From positions 160,233,501-160,297,500 of the forward strand of contig CM075354.1 of NCBI GenBank assembly GCA_037693485.1: a stretch of 64,000 nt of DNA, written 5' to 3'. Each line of letters opens with the position of its first letter. Within the stretch, counting starts at the first letter, position 1. Below are positions 58,762 to 64,000 of this stretch, piece by piece. Source of the DNA: Kitagawia praeruptora. Lineage: Eukaryota; Streptophyta; Magnoliopsida; Apiales; Apiaceae. Made by a program: the position numbers and the translations under genes. The notes beneath the pieces were generated by a model. That model made no database searches, had not been told where the DNA came from, and saw only the letters and a program-made list of their open reading frames with translations.

Positions 58762-61700
58762 ATTTCGCAATGTGGAATGTTAGAGGTCTGAATAAAAGTC
58801 CCCACCAAAAGGAGGTAATCAGTTTTATTTCTTCGAATAATATTACTCTTATGAGTTTTGTTGAAACTAAGGTTAGAGTTGAAAACTCTGTGGCCATCTC
58901 AAAGAATATCAATAAAAATTGGAAGTGGATTTTCAATTATGAAGATGATGAGTATGGTCGTGTTTGGGTTGGCTGGGATCCTTCTGTATGGTCTGTGTAT
59001 GCACATGTCAAGTCGGCCCAGCAAATCACCTGTTTTGTAACTTTTTTGGAAAGACAAATCTCTTGCTGTCTCACCTTTGTTTATGCAAAAAATAAGCCCC
59101 ATCAGAGGGAGCCATTGTGGAGGGAGTTGGAGCACTTGAGCCCCACTATCACTATGCCTTGGTGTGTTAATGGAGATTTCAACAGTATCTTGGCTATAAA
59201 CGAAGTCAAAGGAGGGCGTGAGCATTGGACTCCTGATATGCAAGCTTTTTCAGACTGTGTTTGCAATTCTGCCTTGGGACATATTAAAACGGTGGGTTCT
59301 CTGTACACCTGGACCAACAAGAGAGCATCTGCCTTGATTCATAAACGTTTAGACCGTATGTTGGGAAATAAAGATTGGTTCAACATTTTTTGCGAAGCAG
59401 TTGTAGAGGTGAAAAACAGGGGCATCATGGACCACTGTCCCCTGTTGTGTACCATTCCATTGCAGGTTGAGAAGGTCAAAAAGACATTTCAGTTCCACAA
59501 CTATATGACTGAGGTCGATGGTTTCTTGGATGTAGTCAATATGGCTTGGGCCTCTCCTTGGTTTGGTGATCCTATGGCAGTTTTGAATCAAAAAATGAAA
59601 GAAGTTAGATGTGCCATGATTCGTTTAAACAAATTGCATGGTAATGTCCACACCAATGTCTCTGTGGCTCGAGATGCTCATTCTGAAGTGCAGACTAAGC
59701 TAGTGGGTGATTGTGACAACCCTGATTTGGTTCAGCAGGAACATCAGGCTTGTATCAAACTTGAGACTGCCCTGCTTGAGGAGGAGCGTTTTCTTCTTCA
59801 GAAGTCAAGGGTTAAGTGGCTTACAGTGGGTGACAGTAACAATCGCTTCTTCTTCAATCAGACAAAGGCCAACTAGAACAAGAACAAGATCACTGCTATT
59901 AAAAACAAAAATGGTGTTTTGGTCTCTGGGCATCAAAATGTGTCTCGTGTGGCTCTTGATTATTTCTCAGGTACCCTTGGCACCTCTAGTGATCTTGAAC
60001 CTTGTGACTTTGATAATCTAGATTGTGCAACTATCTCTGCTACTCAGGCTTTTCTGCTTGAGGCCCCTGTTACAAATGATTTAATTCTGCATACTCTGAA
60101 AACCATGAAAAAGAACAAGGCCCCAGGCCCAGACGGTTTCACGGTGGAATTTTACCTAGCTGCTTGGGACATAGTTGGAGGAACCTTTTGTGAGGCAGTC
60201 AAAGACTTCTTTTCTTCAGGTAAACTACACAAAGATCTAAATGCCACATGCATTGCTCTCATCCCAAAGGTTCAGACCCCTTCTACTATGCAAGAGTTTA
60301 GACCAATATCTCTATGTACTATTCCTTATAAGTGCATCACAAAAATCATTGCCTGCCGTCTCAAAGCTGTTATGCCTAGCATCATTAATATTTCTCAGTC
60401 AGCCTTCATTCCAGGCCGTAATATCTCTGACAATATCTTAATGGCCCAAGAGTTGTTTCGAGGCTATCACAGAGACACTGGTCACCAAAATGTGCTTTGA
60501 AGCTAGACCTCCACAAAGCCTTTGATTCCCTAGATTGGAATTTTATCATGACTGCTCTTAAAAAGCATAACTTTCCAGAAAAGTTCATGAAGTGGATTTA
60601 CCTATGCATTTCTACCCCGACCTTTTCTGTTAAAATCAATGGCTCTCTGTGTGGTTCTTTTCAAGGTAAAAAGGGATTACGCCAAGGGGACCCCATTTCC
60701 CCTACTTGTTCTCAATTGCTATGAACATTTTGTCTGCTATGCTTGCAAATACTTCTATGGATTTCAGCTACCACTGGAAATGCAAGGACCTCAAACTCAC
60801 GCACTTGTTTTATGCTGATGATGTCTTGCTTTTTTCGAGAGGAGATCAAAGCTCTGTCTCTCACCTAATGAACCGTGTCTCTAAATTCTCTATGGCTAGT
60901 GGCTTGTGTCCAAGTATTGTCAAGAGCACTGTGTTTTTTGGCAATTATGATATTGATTTCATTGGCTGGTTTGACTCTACCTTTGGCATTACCCATGGTG
61001 TGCTTCCTGTTAGATTTCTAGGGGTGCCTCTAATCTCGTCAAAGCTGAGTCATAATGATTGCATTCCATTGCTTGACAGAATCACAGCAAGAATCTCGTG
61101 TTGGACTTCCTTACTTCTCTCCTTGGCTGGTCGTGTGCAACTAATTCGTACAGTGCTGTTTGCCATCCAAGCATTCTGGACTAATAATTTCTTTCTTCCA
61201 GCCTCAGTCCACAAGAGAATGCAACCCTGTTCACTAGGTTTTTGTGGAGAGGTAATGTTGATATAAAGGGTGGAGCTAGAGTTAGTTGGGATAAAGTCTG
61301 TACACCTGCTCAAGAAGGTGGTCTCGGTCTGAAAAACACTGAAGACTGGAATAAAGCTCAAATGATTCGTCATCTCTGCAAAATCGTTTCCAAGAGTAAT
61401 GCTTTGTGGCCCTCCTGGGTTAACAAAACTGTGCTAAAACGTCATCATTTCTGGACCATGAAAATGCCTACTGATTGCTCTTGGGTTTTTAGGAATGTGC
61501 TTAAGCTTCGATCCCTGGCAGGCCAGTTTCTCATTTTCAAGCTAGGAAATGGTCTTGGGACTTCTCTCTGGTTCGACCCGTGGTGGAACTCTAGCTGCCT
61601 GGGTACTACTAATAGAGACACCATTATTGCTCAATCTGGGCTCTCTCATGATGCTTCTGTCAATTGCCTTATTAGCACTGGCAGTTGGGTTTTACCTAGA

Positions 61701-62372
61701 CCCTCTCACAGAATTCATCACTTGGATCACAGGCTGGTCTCTTGGCTCCAAACCTTCGATTTTCCAAATTTTGATCTCAATGTTCGGGATGCTATAGGTT
61801 GGGGCTCTGTTCCAATTACTAAAGTTAAAATCTGGGATATTTGGAACTCTATTAGAAGGCAGTCTCCACAAGTTTGTTGGTTTGATCTGGTTTGGCACCG
61901 TCTCAAGATTATTAGGTTTGCTCATCATGAATGGCTTCTCTACCTAGGTCGTCTCCCTACTGCTCAGAGATTAATTTCTTTTGGCTTGGACGTTCAACCT
62001 CACTGTTTCCTATGTGTTAGTGGCTTGGAGTCTGATTCCCACCTGTTTGTTCTCTACCCTTATAGCAGTTTTGTCCTTGGTAAGCTGGCTGGCATTTTGC
62101 AAGTTAATCTGGTTGGAGGCACTTGGTTGGAGCTCATCACTGCCTGGGGTTCACATCCTAACTATGTTCATAGGTTGGTTGTGTTGCTTGCAGCCCAGGT
62201 TTTTGCTTATCATATATGGCGTGAACGCAATGCGAGACTTCATAACAGGGGCTGCTTTGGTCCCACTAAACTTATTACTGGCATTATGGTGGATTTGAAG
62301 ACTCGGCTCCGAAGTTCTGCTTGGTTCATGTCACATGCTAACTTAGATTTGTATAGGTGGATTTTCATTTGA
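58758..62372 (+). pseudogene. LINE ORF2: AP endonuclease, reverse transcriptase, zf-RVT; broken
   Basis: ATG 58758. Endonuclease: MWNVRGLN, SFVETKV, NGDFNSIL, MDHCPLL. Reverse transcriptase: KAPGPDGFTVEFY, FRPISLC, QSAFIPGRNISDNIL, KLDLHKAFDSLDW, GLRQGDPISP, catalytic FYADDVLLF, then RFLGVPL and GRVQLI. The C-terminal zf-RVT region (WHRLKIIRFAHHEWLL ... CFLCVSGLESDSHLF) ends with TGA 62370-62372. Breaks: TAG at 59874-59876, then three frameshifts near 60490 (before KLDLHKAF), 60710 (after GDPISP) and 61225 (before FLWRG). The protein cannot be made intact. The ~170 bp after the stop are 3' UTR with a (TA)n run and an A tail. Confidence 0.93.
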
Positions 62373-62562
62373 CAGTAGTTTGGGTTCGCCCTTTTTTGCT
62401 CTTTCTATGTACAATCTAGCTGAGCGGGTAGATTGTTGGTAGATAGTTCTCTCTTGGCTTCGGCTTAAGAGCACGGGTTAACCCCTCCCCTGTATATTTG
62501 TTTCTTCTCTTTTATATATATATATATATTAGCTTTTTAGCAAAAAAAAACTCTAAAATATG

Positions 62563-63477
62563 ATTTATGTTATATATAAAAAAATTATATAATTAACATT
62601 CAAATAAAATAAAAAAAGATTTAAATTTTTGAATCATAAATATTATAAGTACAATAATTATTTAAAATGATCAATTAGATTATAACTCGACTATAAAGTA
62701 TGGTATATATGAATTTTTATATAATATACTGATCAATTTAGTATATAATGTAATTTATAATGGTTGAGTTATAACCTATATTTAGATCAATATATGATAA
62801 AATCAAAAAATTTGATTTTAGATTTCATGTACATGCATGGGTCATTAAGATTGTCATATTTTACATCGATTGAAATATTTAGACATTTTAAAATTGAGTT
62901 AAAAAATAATTCAAAATTATAATACCTTAACAGGGCTTGACATGCCGCGAATCCTCCAATTTACCAGATCCTACCCCTTTCAGTTTCAAAACAAAAGGGG
63001 TCAATAAAAAATCAAGAGATGTACAGAAAAATGATTGATCAAATTCTATTGAGTCTGATTTAAATTGAACATTTATCAAAGAAGATTCCGCTAAGACTTC
63101 TCATATCGAGAAATCCTTCACTTTCTTTAACGAAAAAACCGTGAAATCCAAGAAGCAAAACGCCCAATTCGATCTGAGCTCTTGGAATTTGAATAAGTTC
63201 GGTAGCAGATCACTAATTTATATTTTTACTATTCACATATTTTTTATTCATAATTTAAATTTATTCATTATTATATTATTAGTTTAAAAACCCAAAAATG
63301 CTGTAATATATTTTTTATAAATATAATTGGGGTCCTGGTCCCTGACAATCGATTGTCATGGACCAGTTATGTAACAATTGATTTCCAGGTCGTTGGATCC
63401 TTAATCCAACAACATGGATTAAAAAAAATTGTGTGTCCGCTATAATTTTTCACGGATAGGACAGAACCTATACCTTG
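62563..63477. other. AT-rich flank right of the LINE
   Basis: No gene is visible. It contains the second copy of the repeat found at 32250-32520 (here about 62640-62925, with TATAACTCGACTATAAAGTA) and a near-perfect palindrome at 63335-63366. The rest is low-complexity A/T. Confidence 0.7.
63335..63366. repeat. 32-bp near-perfect palindrome
   Basis: The 16-bp arms are centred on ATCGAT at 63350/63351, starting CTGGTCCC and ending GGACCAG. One arm position mismatches (C opposite A). It could be a hairpin or an element terminus; no partner terminus was found. Confidence 0.8.
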
Positions 63478-63907
63478 ACAACCACTCCCACGACTACTGC
63501 ATCAAATTTTAAAAGCCTTTCCTTTCCCCTCTTCTACTTTGAAATCCAATGTTGTTTTTACGATATCCTCAGACGGTAACCAATCAACTCCTCCATCACG
63601 ATTGGATTATTTGGTGTGGATTCAAAAGGAAATCGTTATTTTTAGGTCGAAAAGCAAACTATACCATCCCATATAATATATTTAATTTAATAATAATAAT
63701 AATTAAAATTCGATTATATTATATATATTGTTCGGAAAAGATTTTTGATTAAAAACATTACATCTTCTAAAAATTACAACTACTTTTAATAATGAATCGA
63801 ATCCTAATAAACTTCAATATAAAACTGAAACAAGTTAAAATTTCTACGAATTTGCTTACACAACTAGTGCAAGAAACCAAACATAACCGAAAAATGTTCA
63901 AAGTTTA
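63478..63907. repeat. Long direct repeat X, copy 2
   Basis: Same orientation as 3218-3646. It ends at AAAGTTTA, exactly where another LTR-like sequence begins, so the copy may continue beyond an insertion outside the window. Confidence 0.9.
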
Positions 63908-64000
63908 TGTTAGATATAATTGATGTGAATTTAATCAGTGTTTAAGTGTTACAGTGGCAAATCAGAGTTTAGCTGGAAGCAGTCAGAGTTTAGTTAAACG
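63908..64000 (+). mobile_element. Start of another LTR retrotransposon (copia-like), cut by the window end
   Basis: Sequence from TGTTAGATATAATTGATGTG departs abruptly from repeat X and has the TGTTAG start typical of SIRE-like copia LTRs, as does the element at 6331. Only 93 bp are visible, so the second LTR and target duplication cannot be checked. Confidence 0.5.

Larger units (their letters stand above)
34421..62549 (+). mobile_element. L1-type LINE (~5.85 kb) split by a solo LTR and a gypsy element
   Basis: The 5' end follows ACTCTAAAAATATG (34407-34420). The 3' end is a short A tract (62542-62549) followed by ACTCTAAAATATG (62550-62562): a ~14-bp target duplication differing by one A. 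Inside are ORF1 (DUF4283 and zinc knuckle), then ORF2 (endonuclease, reverse transcriptase, zf-RVT). Subtracting solo LTR C and the gypsy element with one target copy each leaves about 5,849 bp, the expected length of a full plant L1. Confidence 0.93.

Noticed and set aside
3218..63907. The two X repeats as LTRs of one giant 60-kb element
   Set aside because: No TG..CA ends, primer site, polypurine tract or target duplication; the interior is explained by independent elements.
1..64000. CRISPR arrays, bacterial operons, rRNA genes
   Set aside because: No regularly spaced repeats with unique spacers, no ribosome-binding-site-led gene clusters and no rRNA-like sequence; this is plant nuclear DNA.

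Overview
This is plant nuclear DNA, most likely from a eudicot with a large, transposon-rich genome. The evidence is a SCARECROW-type GRAS gene with a plant intron, plant-lineage retrotransposons primed by initiator-Met tRNA, CACTA transposons with plant transposase domains, and an L1-type LINE. I cannot fix the species from sequence alone.

Layout. Positions 1-2633 (minus strand) hold the only convincing intact host gene, a two-exon SCARECROW (SCR) homologue whose stop codon is the first three bases of the window. Its upstream region (2634-4292) carries a 42-bp tandem duplication, a ~430-bp segment that recurs ~60 kb away (63478-63907), and tRNA-derived SINE-like repeats. Almost everything from 4293 to 62549 is two stacks of nested transposable elements, separated by a 2.7-kb AT-rich gap.

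Stack 1 (4293-31712) is a degenerate autonomous CACTA (En/Spm) element in reverse orientation with a perfect TCC target duplication. It carries a broken TNPD-type transposase gene and a broken TNPA/Transposase_24-type gene. A SIRE-like Ty1/copia element (6331-25389, target duplication TGCAA) sits inside the second gene. That copia element was itself hit by a 1.6-kb solo LTR in the reverse transcriptase (12127-13756, AAGCA) and a 5.2-kb solo-LTR-like insertion in its right LTR (19588-24767, GCAAA).

Stack 2 (34421-62549) is a ~5.85-kb L1-type LINE with a ~14-bp target duplication and a poly(A) tail. Its ORF1 was hit by a 3.7-kb solo LTR (35046-38742) and by an 18.6-kb Ty3/gypsy chromovirus (39851-58423, CTATG). 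The gypsy gag-pol frame was hit in the protease by a 5.2-kb non-autonomous CACTA element (46528-51714, TTG). That last element encodes no transposase but carries exon-intron fragments of at least three host genes: an AGO4-clade Argonaute, a fatty-acid-amide-hydrolase-type amidase and a NEMP/DUF2215 membrane protein.

How it works together. Removing each insertion plus one target-site copy rejoins the interrupted host-element reading frame, so the nesting order is well supported: LINE, then gypsy, then Pack-CACTA; and CACTA-1, then copia, then solo LTRs. Most element genes carry stops or frameshifts. The copia and gypsy LTR pairs are each about 99% identical by eye, so both insertions are recent. 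The points most worth following are the Argonaute-carrying Pack-CACTA, and a short motif (core ATCAACGGATAA and its reverse complement) repeated about 36 times through the copia element's LTRs, coding regions and a candidate internal promoter in front of a 1,327-codon extra ORF.
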